A stretch of 64,000 nucleotides of DNA, from positions 62,001-126,000 of the forward strand of contig NZ_JBITMQ010000011.1 of NCBI RefSeq assembly GCF_044466355.1, read 5' to 3'. Below are positions 48,555 to 57,819 of this stretch, one piece after another (positions within the stretch are counted from its first letter, which is position 1; each line of letters starts with the position of its first letter). Source of the DNA: Actinophytocola sp044466355. GTDB lineage: Bacteria > Actinomycetota > Actinomycetes > Mycobacteriales > Pseudonocardiaceae. The notes under the pieces were generated by a model. That model ran no database searches. It saw only the letters and a program-made list of their open reading frames with translations, and was not told the DNA's origin. The translations under genes were made by a program, and so were the position numbers.

Positions 48555-49486
48555 CACGCGCGGCCGAGGCCACGCCGACGGGAACGGCCGTCGTGCTGCT
48601 CGGCCCCGGTGACTCGGTTCCGGTGGCCGCGCTCCCGCTCGTGCGTGCCGCGGCCGCCGTGTACTCGGCAGCGGACGCGCCGTCACCCAAACGGCTCGCG
48701 GACGAGGTGCTGTCCGGTCCGATCGTGCTGTTGACCGAGGACCTGGACGAGCCGGCGGCCGTGGAGCTGGTGGCTCGTGGCGCCGAGGTCGTCCGGCCGA
48801 AGTCGGGACACGGCTCCGGTCTGCTGGACGCGGTCGCGGTGATGGATCGGCTGCGTTCGCCGGGCGGCTGCCCGTGGGACGTGGAACAGACGCACGACTC
48901 GCTGAAGCAGTACCTCGTCGAGGAATGCTTCGAGCTGTTGGAAGCCATCGAGGACGGTGACCGCGCCGCACTGCGCGAAGAACTCGGCGACGTGCTGCTG
49001 CAGGTGCTGTTCCACGCCCGGGTGGCGCAGGAGGCACCGGACGCTCCGTTCTCCATCGACGACGTGGCGGCCGAGCTGGTGGCGAAGCTGGTGGGCCGCC
49101 ACCCGCACGTGTTCGCGGGCGGGGACCCGGCGGTGCGGGACGCACGGACGCAGGAACACCGCTGGGAACAGTTGAAGCAGCAGGAGAAGAAGCGCGCGTC
49201 GAGTGTCGACGGCGTGGCGATGGGACAGCCCGCGCTGGCGCTGGCCGCCAAGCTGGTGCAGCGCACCAGGCGTGCAGGCCTGCCCGCGGATCTGCTGCCC
49301 GGCTCGCCGCTTTTCGGGGCGGCGGCGCGGTCGAAGCTCGCGGGCGACGATCCGGAGGGTGCGCTGCGCGCGGAGGCCAGGAAGTTCGCGGCGGACGTGC
49401 GTGCCGCCGAGGACGCGGCCCGCTCCGCGGGCGTGGACCCGGCCACGATGACCGAACCCGAATGGCGTCGTTTCTGGCCGTCCTGA
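48551..49486 (+). CDS. mazG: Nucleoside triphosphate pyrophosphohydrolase MazG
   Basis: A 311-residue protein. A helical MazG core with the metal-binding EEcxE pattern (VEECFELLEAIEDGD) and EELGDVLLQVLFHAR is preceded by about 90 residues of Rossmann-like region (VVLLGPGDSVPVAALPL), as in mycobacterial MazG. It removes aberrant dNTPs and may adjust ppGpp levels under stress. GTG is used because it overlaps the upstream stop as GTGA; the frame stays open further up. Confidence 0.93.
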   Translation: MTRAAEATPTGTAVVLLGPGDSVPVAALPLVRAAAAVYSAADAPSPKRLADEVLSGPIVLLTEDLDEPAAVELVARGAEVVRPKSGHGSGLLDAVAVMDRLRSPGGCPWDVEQTHDSLKQYLVEECFELLEAIEDGDRAALREELGDVLLQVLFHARVAQEAPDAPFSIDDVAAELVAKLVGRHPHVFAGGDPAVRDARTQEHRWEQLKQQEKKRASSVDGVAMGQPALALAAKLVQRTRRAGLPADLLPGSPLFGAAARSKLAGDDPEGALRAEARKFAADVRAAEDAARSAGVDPATMTEPEWRRFWPS

Positions 49487-49640
49487 CGGATTCCGCATCG
49501 GTCTTGTTCATCGGTGTCATGCCTCCACGATGGGGCTGACGTGCGCCGATGTCACGAAGATGTCCGTACGAATGGGACATTCGCTCGCACTCGTCCGGCG
49601 GACTGCCCTTTTTGACCGTCATTTCGTCGGTGATCGCCGC

Positions 49641-49646
49641 TAACGT
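49641..49646 (+). promoter_or_regulatory. -10 box of leaderless tricorn promoter
   Basis: TAACGT, 7 bases, then the GTG at 49654. It supports this start over one 35 codons upstream that lies in the intergenic region. Confidence 0.5.
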
Positions 49647-49653
49647 GGCGGCC

Positions 49654-52600
49654 GTGAACGACGCGTACCTCCGATTCCCACACCTCCACGGCGAACTCGT
49701 CACCTTCGTGGCCGAGGACGACGTGTGGCTGGCACCGCTCGGCGGTGGCCGGGCCTGGCGGGTGTCCGCCGACCAGGTCACGGTCAGCTCGCCGCGCTTC
49801 TCCGCCGACGGCGCGCAGCTGGCATGGACCAGTTGGCGCGACGTCGAGCCGGAGGTGCACGTCGCGCCCGCCGACGGCGGGCCAAGCCGCAGGCTGACGC
49901 ACTGGGCGGACGTCAACACCGAGGTGGTCGGGTGGACGGCGGCGGGTGAGGTGCTGGCGATCAGCACGGTCGGGCAGCCGAGCATCCGCCGGACGTGGGC
50001 GTACGCGGTCGCCCAGGACGGCGGCACGCGGAAGCTGCCGTACGGGCCGGTCGGCGGCATCGCCACCGGGCCGGACGGTGCCGTGCTCCTGCTCGGCGCG
50101 ACCTCCCGGGAACCGGCGTGGTGGAAGCGGTACCGCGGCGGCACGATGGGCAAGCTGTGGCTCGACGCGGACGGGTCCGGTGAGTTCAGCCGCTTCCTCC
50201 CGGACCTCGACGGCAACCTGGCGTCGCCGATGTGGGTGGGCGACCGCATCGCGTTCCTCGCCGACCACGAGGGCGTCGGCGAGCTGTACTCGTGCCTGCC
50301 GGACGGCTCGGATCTGCGCAGGCACGCGGTCGACGCCCCCGGGGGTTACTACGCGCGCAACGCGACGACCGACGGGCGGCGGGTGGTCTTCCACCGTGCC
50401 GGGCGGCTGTGGCTGGTGGACGGGCTCGACAGCGAGCCGCGCGAGCTGGACATCCGGCTCGGCGGGCCGCGGCTCGCCCGCGCCCCGTACCCGGTGCGGG
50501 CGGCGGACGAGCTCGGCGACATCGGGCCCGACCACACCGGCCGGGGCAGCGCCATCGAGGTCCGTGGCACCGTGCACTGGCTGACGCACCGGGACGGGCC
50601 GGTGCGTGCGCTGTCCGCAGAGCCGGGGGTTCGGGCCAGGCACCCACGCACGATGGGCGACCAGGTCGTGTGGGTGACCGACGCCGACGGCGAGGAGGCG
50701 CTGGAGATCTCGCCGGTCGACGGGGCGGCGGCGGGCACGACCCCGCGCCGGATCGGGGTGGGCGGGCTCGGCAGGGTCCTCGAACTGGCGGCGGCCCCCG
50801 ACGGGCGGCGGGTCGCGGTGGCGACGCACGACGGCCGGGTGCTGCTCGTCGAGGTGGAGACCGGTGAGCTGCACGAGCTGGTCCACACCACCGACGGCGA
50901 CCCGTGCGATCTCGCGTTCTCGCCGGACTCGGCGTGGCTCGCGTGGTCGCACCCGGGGCCGAACCCGTTGCGCAACATCAGGATGGCCAACACCACCGAT
51001 CTGTCCATTGTGGACGTCACGCCGCTTCGGTTCGTCGACTCCGACCCCCAGTTCACGGTCGACGGCAAGCACCTCGCGTTCCTGTCCATGCGCAGCTTCG
51101 ACCCGGTCTACGACACGCACGTGTTCGACATGTCCTTCCCGTATGGCACCCGGCCACACCTCGTGCCGCTCGCGGCGACCACGCCGTCACCGTTCTCGCC
51201 GCAGCTGCGGGGCAGACCGGTCGACGACGAGCCGGACGGCAAGGACAAGGAGAAGGACGGCAGGGACAGCGACGGAGACGACACGCCGCCGCGCACCGCG
51301 GTGGACCTGGAGGGGCTCGGCGAACGGGTGGTCGCGCTGCCCGTGCAGGCCGCCAGGTACGGCCATCTCCTCGCGGTGAAGAACGGGCTGGTGTGGCTGC
51401 GGTACACGCTGTCCGGGGTGCTCGGCCACGACGGCGACGGTGACGACGACGGCAGCGACAAGACCGTCCTCGAGCGCTACGACTTCGTCAAGCGCAAGCA
51501 CGAGACCCTGAACGACGGCGTCGACGGCGTGTGGGTGACCGGCGACGGCGAACGGCTGGTGGTGCGCGAGGGTTCGCGGCTGCGGGTGCAGGCGGCGGAC
51601 GCGAAGCCGGACTCGTCCGACGACGGTGACGACGTGTGGGTGGACCTGTCGCGGGTGCGGGTGCGGGTCGATCCGGCGGCGGAGTGGCGGCAGTCGTTCG
51701 ACGAGGCCGGGCGGCTGATGCGGGACCACTTCTGGCGCGCGGACATGAGCGGTGTCGACTGGCCGGGCGTGCTGGCGCGATACCGGCCGCTGGTGGAGAC
51801 CGTCAACTCGCACGACGAACTGGTCGACCTGTTGTGGGAGGTGCAGGGCGAGCTGGGTACCTCCCACGCGTACGTGACGCCACCGGACGGTGGGGTGGAG
51901 TCCGCGCGGCGGCTCGGGTTGCTCGGCGCGGACCTGGTGCGCGACGGGGAGGTGTGGCGGGTCGAGCGGATCCTGCCGGGGGAGTCGTCCGACCCGCGGG
52001 CACGGTCGCCGTTGCGCGCGCCCGGGGTGGCGGTCCGGGCGGGTGACGCGATCGTCGCGGTCGACGGCAGGCCGGTCGACCCGGTGGTGGGGCCGTTCCC
52101 GTTGCTGGCCGGCACCGCGGACAAGCCGGTGGAGCTGGTGATCGCACCTGGTGGCGGGGGCGCGAACCGGAGCGTGGTCGTGGTGCCGCTGTGGGACGAC
52201 ATGCCGCTGCGCTACCACGACTGGGTGGCGGGCAGACGGGCGTACGTGCACGAGACGAGCGGCGGCAGGCTCGGCTACGTGCACGTGCCGGACATGATCG
52301 CGAGCGGCTGGGCCGAGCTGCATCGTGACCTGCGGCTGGAGGTCCGGCGGGAGGGCCTGATCGTCGACGTGCGCGAGAACCGGGGTGGGCACCTGTCCCA
52401 GCTGGTGGTGGAGAAGCTCGGCCGCAAGATCATCGGCTGGCAGATCACGCGGGACGCGCACGCGGCCGAGAGCTATCCGCACGACGCGCCGCGGGGTCCG
52501 GTCGTGGCGGTGGCGAACGAGTTCTCCGGGTCGGACGGGGACATCGTCAACGCGGCGATCAAGGCGCTGGGGATCGGGCCGGTGGTCGGGACCCGGACCT

Positions 52601-52863
52601 GGGGTGGGGTCATCGGGATCGACATGCGGTACCACCTCGTGGACGGGACGCTGGTCACCCAGCCCCGGTACGCCACGTGGATCGAGGGGCCCGGGTGGGG
52701 CGTGGAGAACTACGGGGTCGATCCGGACGTCGAGGTGGTCATGGCGCCGCAGGACCACGCCGCGGGCCGGGATCCACAGCTGGACGCCGCGGTCCGGGTG
52801 GCGTTGGAGGCGCTGGAGGTCACACCCGCCGCTGTGCGGCCCGAGTTGCCGCCGTTGGCGTGA
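49654..52863 (+). CDS. Tricorn protease homologue
   Basis: A 1069-residue cytoplasmic peptidase. N-terminal beta-propeller repeats (to about 660) include VWVTDADGEEALEISP. A C1 helical region follows, then a PDZ domain (about 750-840) and a C-terminal S41-type catalytic domain. Compared with archaeal tricorn the catalytic set is intact: S737-H738 (GTSHAY), nucleophile S960 (SGSDGD) and E1018 (GVENYG). It trims peptides released by the proteasome or Lon/Clp. A hydrophilic insert of about 30 residues rich in Asp and Lys (DGKDKEKDGRDSDGDD, near 527-542) interrupts the propeller. It stands alone. Confidence 0.92.
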   Translation: MNDAYLRFPHLHGELVTFVAEDDVWLAPLGGGRAWRVSADQVTVSSPRFSADGAQLAWTSWRDVEPEVHVAPADGGPSRRLTHWADVNTEVVGWTAAGEVLAISTVGQPSIRRTWAYAVAQDGGTRKLPYGPVGGIATGPDGAVLLLGATSREPAWWKRYRGGTMGKLWLDADGSGEFSRFLPDLDGNLASPMWVGDRIAFLADHEGVGELYSCLPDGSDLRRHAVDAPGGYYARNATTDGRRVVFHRAGRLWLVDGLDSEPRELDIRLGGPRLARAPYPVRAADELGDIGPDHTGRGSAIEVRGTVHWLTHRDGPVRALSAEPGVRARHPRTMGDQVVWVTDADGEEALEISPVDGAAAGTTPRRIGVGGLGRVLELAAAPDGRRVAVATHDGRVLLVEVETGELHELVHTTDGDPCDLAFSPDSAWLAWSHPGPNPLRNIRMANTTDLSIVDVTPLRFVDSDPQFTVDGKHLAFLSMRSFDPVYDTHVFDMSFPYGTRPHLVPLAATTPSPFSPQLRGRPVDDEPDGKDKEKDGRDSDGDDTPPRTAVDLEGLGERVVALPVQAARYGHLLAVKNGLVWLRYTLSGVLGHDGDGDDDGSDKTVLERYDFVKRKHETLNDGVDGVWVTGDGERLVVREGSRLRVQAADAKPDSSDDGDDVWVDLSRVRVRVDPAAEWRQSFDEAGRLMRDHFWRADMSGVDWPGVLARYRPLVETVNSHDELVDLLWEVQGELGTSHAYVTPPDGGVESARRLGLLGADLVRDGEVWRVERILPGESSDPRARSPLRAPGVAVRAGDAIVAVDGRPVDPVVGPFPLLAGTADKPVELVIAPGGGGANRSVVVVPLWDDMPLRYHDWVAGRRAYVHETSGGRLGYVHVPDMIASGWAELHRDLRLEVRREGLIVDVRENRGGHLSQLVVEKLGRKIIGWQITRDAHAAESYPHDAPRGPVVAVANEFSGSDGDIVNAAIKALGIGPVVGTRTWGGVIGIDMRYHLVDGTLVTQPRYATWIEGPGWGVENYGVDPDVEVVMAPQDHAAGRDPQLDAAVRVALEALEVTPAAVRPELPPLA

Positions 52864-53049
52864 CCGGCACCAGGACGTTGTGAGGAGGTGGTCGTCAGGA
52901 CCGGTCGTTCTGGGTGTGCGTGGGCCCGTGTCGCGGGCTCCCCCCCCACTGGGTTGTTCTCGCTTGATTCCTACTGGCGTCGGTGGACACGGGTCTTCTC
53001 GGTGTGGCTGTATGGCCGTGTGCGTGGGTTTGAGCGTCAGGTCGAGGAG
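52864..53049. other. Intergenic region with a C8 tract
   Basis: A run of eight C at 52940-52947 lies between the tricorn stop and the methyltransferase. The frame stays open through it from a GTG at 52888, so the methyltransferase could start further up if the tract length changes. No other feature seen. Confidence 0.4.
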
Positions 53050-53868
53050 ATGATGCTGGCCAACCAGGCCAACTGGGATCAGCGGACTCCCATTCATCTC
53101 GCCAGTTCGTTCTACGGGGTCGACGGATCACGGCCCGCCGAGTCGTGGTTCGCCGAGTACGAATGGGGGGATCTCGGGGAGCTGGACGGGGTTGACCTGC
53201 TGCATCTCCAGTGCCACCTCGGGGTGGAGACCGTCGCGCTCGCCCGGCGCGGGGCCCGGGTCGTCGGGCTGGACATTTCGGGGGAGTCCGTTGTCCAGGC
53301 CCGTTCCGTCGCGAACCGGCACGGGGTGGACATCGAGTACGTACAGGGCAATGTGTACGACGCCCTCGACGTGCTGGGTGGGCGGACCTTCGACCGGATC
53401 TACACCGGGAAAGGGGCCCTGTGCTACCTGCCCGATCTCGACGTGTGGGCGGACGTCGTCAGCCGGTTGTTGCGGCCCGGGGGTTCCTTCTACGTCGTCG
53501 AGTTCCACCCGCTGCTGTACGCGCTCGGCGTGGTGCCGCCGGCCGACGGGAGCCAGGAGTTGGTGTTGCGCAACGACTTCCTCTCGGGACGCGGGGCCGA
53601 GAAACGGGACGCCACCTACACCTACACGGACGGGCCGCCGCTCACCGAGGCCCGTGTCGCCTACGAATGGCGGCACGAGGTCGCGGCCGTGGTCAACGCG
53701 CTCGTCGGCGCCGGGCTGGTGATCGAGCGGCTTCGGGAGACGGCCAAGCTGCCCTGGCCCCGCTGGCAGGGCATGGTCCAGGACGACGACGGGTGGTTCC
53801 GCCTGCCCGACGAGGCACCCCGGATCCCTCTGCTGTACGCGGTTTCGGCGCGACGGCCGCTCGAGTAG
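53050..53868 (+). CDS. Class I SAM-dependent methyltransferase
   Basis: About 272 residues. The SAM loop LLHLQCHLGVETVALARRGA, acidic GLDISGESV and motif GGRTFDRIYTGKGALCYLPD place it in the Methyltransf_11/25 group. The N-terminal ANQANWDQRTPIHLASSFY is shared with a family of uncharacterised actinobacterial methyltransferases. The substrate is unknown. The start is uncertain: two adjacent ATGs follow GAGGAG too closely, and upstream starts in frame exist. Confidence 0.75.
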   Translation: MMLANQANWDQRTPIHLASSFYGVDGSRPAESWFAEYEWGDLGELDGVDLLHLQCHLGVETVALARRGARVVGLDISGESVVQARSVANRHGVDIEYVQGNVYDALDVLGGRTFDRIYTGKGALCYLPDLDVWADVVSRLLRPGGSFYVVEFHPLLYALGVVPPADGSQELVLRNDFLSGRGAEKRDATYTYTDGPPLTEARVAYEWRHEVAAVVNALVGAGLVIERLRETAKLPWPRWQGMVQDDDGWFRLPDEAPRIPLLYAVSARRPLE

Positions 53869-54013
53869 CCGGTCGAGACCGCCGCGACGAAACGTGTTCG
53901 GCACTACACGGAATCCGCCGTCTGTGCAGGTCAGGCATGGTGCACCGGGACCGAAACCGGACGAGTCGCAGCCCTTTTCACCTGGGTGAGCCACACCACG
54001 TCGCGGAGATACG

Positions 54014-54019
54014 TAGCCT
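54014..54019 (+). promoter_or_regulatory. -10 box of leaderless transglycosylase promoter
   Basis: TAGCCT with 6 bases to the GTG at 54026. Confidence 0.45.
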
Positions 54020-54025
54020 GGCGTC

Positions 54026-54847
54026 GTGTCCTCTCCCGTTCCGACGATCGACCGTCCCACGCCGGAGCCCCCACCCCGCCGTCGGCTGGGTTGGGTGATC
54101 CTGGTGGTCGCGGCGTTGGTCGCGGGCGTGACGGTCGTCGTGATCGGCCTCGACCGGCTCTCCACCCCGCCGCCCGCCCCCGTCCCGCCGCCCCCGGGCT
54201 TCGCGGTTCCGGAGCTCAACGCGGCCCCCGGCGCCACGGTGCCGACCGCCGCCGCGATCGCGAAGGGTGAAGGCACCGCGACCATCGAGGTGTGGGCCGA
54301 CCGGCTGTCGGAGAAGACCGAGATCCCGGCACGCAGTCTCGTCGCGTACGCACGGGCGGAGGTCGCGATCCGGTCGAGCGACCCCGACTGCAAGATCAAC
54401 TGGGCGACGCTGGCCGGCGTCGGCCGGGTCGAGTCGCACCACGGGCGCTACAACGGCACCAGCATCGGTGACGACGGCATCCTGACGCCGCCGATCATCG
54501 GCATCCCGCTCGACGGCTCGCCAGGGGTGAAGGCCATCGCCGACACCGACGGCGGGCGCCTCGACGGCGACACCACGTGGGACCGCGCGGTCGGCGCCAT
54601 GCAGTTCCTGCCGACGACGTGGGCGCGCTGGGGCGTCCGGGAGAACGGCGACGGCGCCTCGCCCGACCCGCAGGACATCGACGACGCCGCGCTGTCGGCC
54701 GCCGGCTACCTGTGCGCCTCCGGCGGCGACCTGTCGAGTGCGGCCGGGTGGTGGCAGGCCGTGCTGACCTACAACGAGTCGGTGACCTACGGCCGGAACG
54801 TGTTCGACGGCGCGGACGCATACGCCCGCGCCGCCGCGAACCTCTAG
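54026..54847 (+). CDS. Membrane-anchored lytic transglycosylase-like protein (LpqU locus)
   Basis: A 273-residue protein with a short cytoplasmic Pro/Arg-rich start, one membrane anchor (about 22-42), a Pro-rich spacer and an SLT-like domain (about 85-273). The putative catalytic Glu is E136 in GVGRVESHHG; AVGAMQFLPTTWARW and AAGYLCASGGDL are shared with MltB/SLT_2 proteins. It should cut glycan strands outside the membrane. M. tuberculosis lpqU (Rv1022) occupies the same place before eno, but is a lipoprotein, while no lipobox is seen here. The TPR gene converges with a 4-base overlap. Confidence 0.85.
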   Translation: MSSPVPTIDRPTPEPPPRRRLGWVILVVAALVAGVTVVVIGLDRLSTPPPAPVPPPPGFAVPELNAAPGATVPTAAAIAKGEGTATIEVWADRLSEKTEIPARSLVAYARAEVAIRSSDPDCKINWATLAGVGRVESHHGRYNGTSIGDDGILTPPIIGIPLDGSPGVKAIADTDGGRLDGDTTWDRAVGAMQFLPTTWARWGVRENGDGASPDPQDIDDAALSAAGYLCASGGDLSSAAGWWQAVLTYNESVTYGRNVFDGADAYARAAANL

Positions 54848-55230
54848 CGGTCGCGTTCCACCGACAACCGTGCGCTGACCTCGCCCAGCGCTTCCTGGTA
54901 CGCGGGGTCGGGGTGCATGGCGACGGCGAGCCGCAGCTGCGTCTGCGCCTCGGCCAGCCTGCTCATCCGTTGCAGCGTCTTGCCCAGCGCGAACAGCGCG
55001 TAGTGGTCGGTCGGGTCCAGCTCGATGACGCGGCGGAACGCCTGCTCGGCCCGGCGGAGCTGCGCGGAGATGAGGTAGGCGCGACCGGCCAGCAGATGCA
55101 CGGACGATTTGTCCGGTTCCGCGTCGAGCACCGGCGCGAGTGCCGCGAGGGCGTCCAGGGGCCGACGTTGCGCCACCAGCGACTCTGCGCGGCGGAACGC
55201 CTCGAAGTTGCCCTGGGCGTCTGGAGTCAT
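54844..55230 (-). CDS. Small TPR protein
   Basis: A 128-residue helical protein made of about three tetratricopeptide repeats; the clearest units are FRRAESLVAQRRPLDALAALAP, HLLAGRAYLISAQLRRAEQAF and ALFALGKTLQRMSRLAEAQT. It has no catalytic motif or signal peptide, so it is expected to be a cytoplasmic protein-binding module. It is divergent from eno across about 160 bases. Partner unknown. Confidence 0.8.
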   Translation of the reverse strand: MTPDAQGNFEAFRRAESLVAQRRPLDALAALAPVLDAEPDKSSVHLLAGRAYLISAQLRRAEQAFRRVIELDPTDHYALFALGKTLQRMSRLAEAQTQLRLAVAMHPDPAYQEALGEVSARLSVERDR

Positions 55231-55389
55231 GGTGGCCTCAACGCTACCCCTGACCGGGGTGTTCTGCGAAGATCCACACGGGTGATCACGCTCCGTTCAC
55301 CCCCGAGATGCGCGTGCCTCCAACGGGGGAAACCAGCGGCTGGGTACTCTCGTGTCGAGTCATCCCTGAACCGGTTGAGGAGCAAGCAC

Positions 55390-56676
55390 GTGGCGGTAAT
55401 CGAGCAGGTCGGCGCGCGGGAGATCCTGGACTCGCGTGGGAACCCGACCGTCGAGGTGGAGGTCGCTCTCGACGACGGCACGCTGGCCCGCGCGGCGGTG
55501 CCCTCGGGTGCGTCCACGGGTGAGCACGAGGCCGTGGAGCTGCGCGACGGGGATGCGAAGCGCTACTCGGGCAAGGGCGTGGAGAAGGCCGTCGCGGCGG
55601 TGCTCGACGAGATCGGGCCCGAGCTCTCCGGCGTGGACGCCGTCGACCAGCGGATCGTCGACCAGAAGCTGGTCGACCTGGACGGCACGCCGGACAAGTC
55701 GCGGCTGGGTGCCAACGCCATCCTCGGCGTGTCCCTCGCCGTCGCGAAGGCCGCCGCGGAGACCAGTGGCCTGGAGCTGTTCCGCTACGTCGGTGGCCCG
55801 AACGCGCACGTGCTGCCGGTGCCGATGCTGAACATCCTCAACGGTGGCGCGCACGCCGACACCGACGTGGACATCCAGGAGTTCATGATCGCGCCGATCG
55901 GCGCGGAGTCCTTCCGCGAGGCCCTCCGCTGGGGCTCGGAGGTGTACCACTCGCTGAAGTCGGTGCTCAAGAGCCGTGGCCTCGCCACCGGCCTCGGCGA
56001 CGAGGGCGGTTTCGCGCCGTCGCTGAAGAGCAACCGCGAGGCGCTCGACCTGATCGTCGAGGCCATCGAGAAGGCGGGCTACAAGCTGGGCTCGCAGGTC
56101 GCGCTGGCCCTGGACGTCGCGGCGACCGAGTTCTACTCCGACGACGCGTACGTCTTCGAGGGCACCAAGCGCAGCGCCGAGCAGATGGCCGCCTACTACG
56201 GCGAGCTGCTCGACGCCTACCCGCTCGTGTCGATCGAGGACCCGCTGTCCGAGGACGACTGGGACGGCTGGGTGCGGCTGACCGACGAGATCGGCGAGCG
56301 CGTCCAGATCGTCGGCGACGACCTGTTCGTCACCAACCCGGAGCGGCTGGAGGAGGGCATCGCCCGCCGCGCGGCCAACGCGCTGCTGGTGAAGGTCAAC
56401 CAGATCGGCACGCTGTCCGAGACGCTGGACGCGGTCAACCTGGCCACCTCCTACGGCTACCGCAGCATGATGAGCCACCGGTCCGGCGAGACCGAGGACA
56501 CCACGATCGCGGACCTGGCCGTCGCCACCGGCGTCGGGCAGATCAAGTCGGGCGCCCCCGCCCGCGGCGAGCGCACCGCGAAGTACAACCAGCTGCTGCG
56601 CATCGAGGAGATCCTCGGTGACGCGGCCCGCTACGCCGGTGACCTCGCGTTCCCCAGGTACAACCCGGAGAGCTGA
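55390..56676 (+). CDS. eno: Enolase
   Basis: A 428-residue enolase. Features: AREILDSRGNPTVEVEV, substrate loop PSGASTGEHEAVELRDGD, metal ligands in ALDVAATEF, SIEDPLSEDDWDGW and GDDLFVTNPE, catalytic Lys in LVKVNQIGTLSET and the MSHRSGETEDTTIADLAV motif. It converts 2-phosphoglycerate to phosphoenolpyruvate. The GTG is chosen with GAGGAG 7 bases upstream. eno, divIC and DUF501 follow one another as in Rv1023-Rv1025. Confidence 0.97.
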   Translation: MAVIEQVGAREILDSRGNPTVEVEVALDDGTLARAAVPSGASTGEHEAVELRDGDAKRYSGKGVEKAVAAVLDEIGPELSGVDAVDQRIVDQKLVDLDGTPDKSRLGANAILGVSLAVAKAAAETSGLELFRYVGGPNAHVLPVPMLNILNGGAHADTDVDIQEFMIAPIGAESFREALRWGSEVYHSLKSVLKSRGLATGLGDEGGFAPSLKSNREALDLIVEAIEKAGYKLGSQVALALDVAATEFYSDDAYVFEGTKRSAEQMAAYYGELLDAYPLVSIEDPLSEDDWDGWVRLTDEIGERVQIVGDDLFVTNPERLEEGIARRAANALLVKVNQIGTLSETLDAVNLATSYGYRSMMSHRSGETEDTTIADLAVATGVGQIKSGAPARGERTAKYNQLLRIEEILGDAARYAGDLAFPRYNPES

Positions 56677-56681
56677 GGCGC

Positions 56682-57200
56682 ATGGCCGACGAGCCCGGAC
56701 GGGACACCGAACGACGGCGCACCGCCGGTGGCCGGCGCCCGCAGAGCGTGCGCAGGCCACGGGACGGCAGGCCCGCGCGTCCGGTGTCCCCCGGGCGCAC
56801 GGCCCGCAGCAGGACCGTGCGTGCGGCGGCCACGTTCGGGCTCTCGACCACGCGGCGGGCCGCGGTCTTCGCGATCGTGTTCTGCGCGCTCGCGCTGTCG
56901 GTGGCGGTGCCGCTGCGCACCTACCTCGGTCAGCGCGACGACGTGGCACGGCAGGAGCAACTGCAGGCCGAGCTGCGGGCGGAGGTCGACGCGTTGGAGG
57001 CGCGGAAGGCCGAGCTGGACGACCCGGCGCAGGTCGAGGCGGAGGCGCGGCGGCGGCTGCGGTACGTGATGCCGGGGGAGACGCCGTACATCGTCGAACT
57101 GCCTGAGGGTCAGGCCGAGGGCAGTCAGGAACCGGACAAGAACAAGGTGAACGAAGCGTCGTGGTATCAGCTGCTGTGGAACGCGGTGTCGGGGGAATGA
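56682..57200 (+). CDS. Septum formation initiator (FtsB/DivIC)
   Basis: A 172-residue bitopic protein. About 60 basic, Arg/Pro-rich cytoplasmic residues are followed by one membrane helix (about 60-78, AVFAIVFCALALSVAVPL), then a periplasm-side coiled coil (QRDDVARQEQLQAELRAEVDALEARKAEL) and the ARRRLRYVMPGETPYIV motif typical of FtsB/DivIC. It links divisome proteins FtsQ and FtsL. It starts 5 bases after eno, and its stop overlaps the DUF501 ATG. Confidence 0.9.
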   Translation: MADEPGRDTERRRTAGGRRPQSVRRPRDGRPARPVSPGRTARSRTVRAAATFGLSTTRRAAVFAIVFCALALSVAVPLRTYLGQRDDVARQEQLQAELRAEVDALEARKAELDDPAQVEAEARRRLRYVMPGETPYIVELPEGQAEGSQEPDKNKVNEASWYQLLWNAVSGE

Positions 57201-57673
57201 CGGTAAGCGAGGCCGACCGCGCCGCCGTGGCCGCACAGTTGGGCAGGCCGCCACGTGCCATTCGGGCGGTGGTGTACCGCTGTCCGAGCGGACATCCGGC
57301 CGTGATCCAGACCAGCCCCCAGCTCGAGGACGGCACGCCGTTCCCCACGCTCTACTACCTGACGTGCCCGCGCCTGACGTCGCTGACCAGCACGATCGAG
57401 GCGAGCGGGCTGATGAAGGAGATGACCGCGCGGCTCGCCGACGACGAGGAGCTGGCCGCCGCCTACCTTGCGGCGCACCACTCGTACCTGGCTGAGCGGG
57501 ACGCGATCGAGCCGCTCGGCACCGACGTCAGCGCAGGTGGGATGCCCGGCCGGGTCAAGTGCCTGCACGTCCACGTCGCGCACGCGCTCGCCGTCGGGCC
57601 GGGCGTGAACCCGTTCGGAGACGAGACGGTGGAGCTGCTCAAGGCAGACTGGCCGGCCGGGGACTGCGCGTGA
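57197..57673 (+). CDS. DUF501 protein
   Basis: A 158-residue protein of the DUF501 family, recognised by PRAIRAVVYRCPSGHPAVIQ, TPFPTLYYLTCPRLTSLTST, IEASGLMKEM and KCLHVHVAHALAVGPGVNPFGD. Conserved Cys and His residues in those motifs suggest a metal site. It is conserved in actinobacteria between divIC and ppx, with unknown function. The ATGA overlap with divIC fixes the start. Confidence 0.92.
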   Translation: MTVSEADRAAVAAQLGRPPRAIRAVVYRCPSGHPAVIQTSPQLEDGTPFPTLYYLTCPRLTSLTSTIEASGLMKEMTARLADDEELAAAYLAAHHSYLAERDAIEPLGTDVSAGGMPGRVKCLHVHVAHALAVGPGVNPFGDETVELLKADWPAGDCA

Positions 57674-57819
57674 CCGGGCCCAACTGGTAAACGGCAAGTT
57701 TCGTTCCCAGGCCGCCTTCCGCGCCCGAAAGGGCAACCAGGAGGCCCTATAACCACGTCGAGGATGCGTAAGGTTTCCGACTTGACCGTCGGCTGACCCC
57801 TTTCTTGTGATGATGGTTC

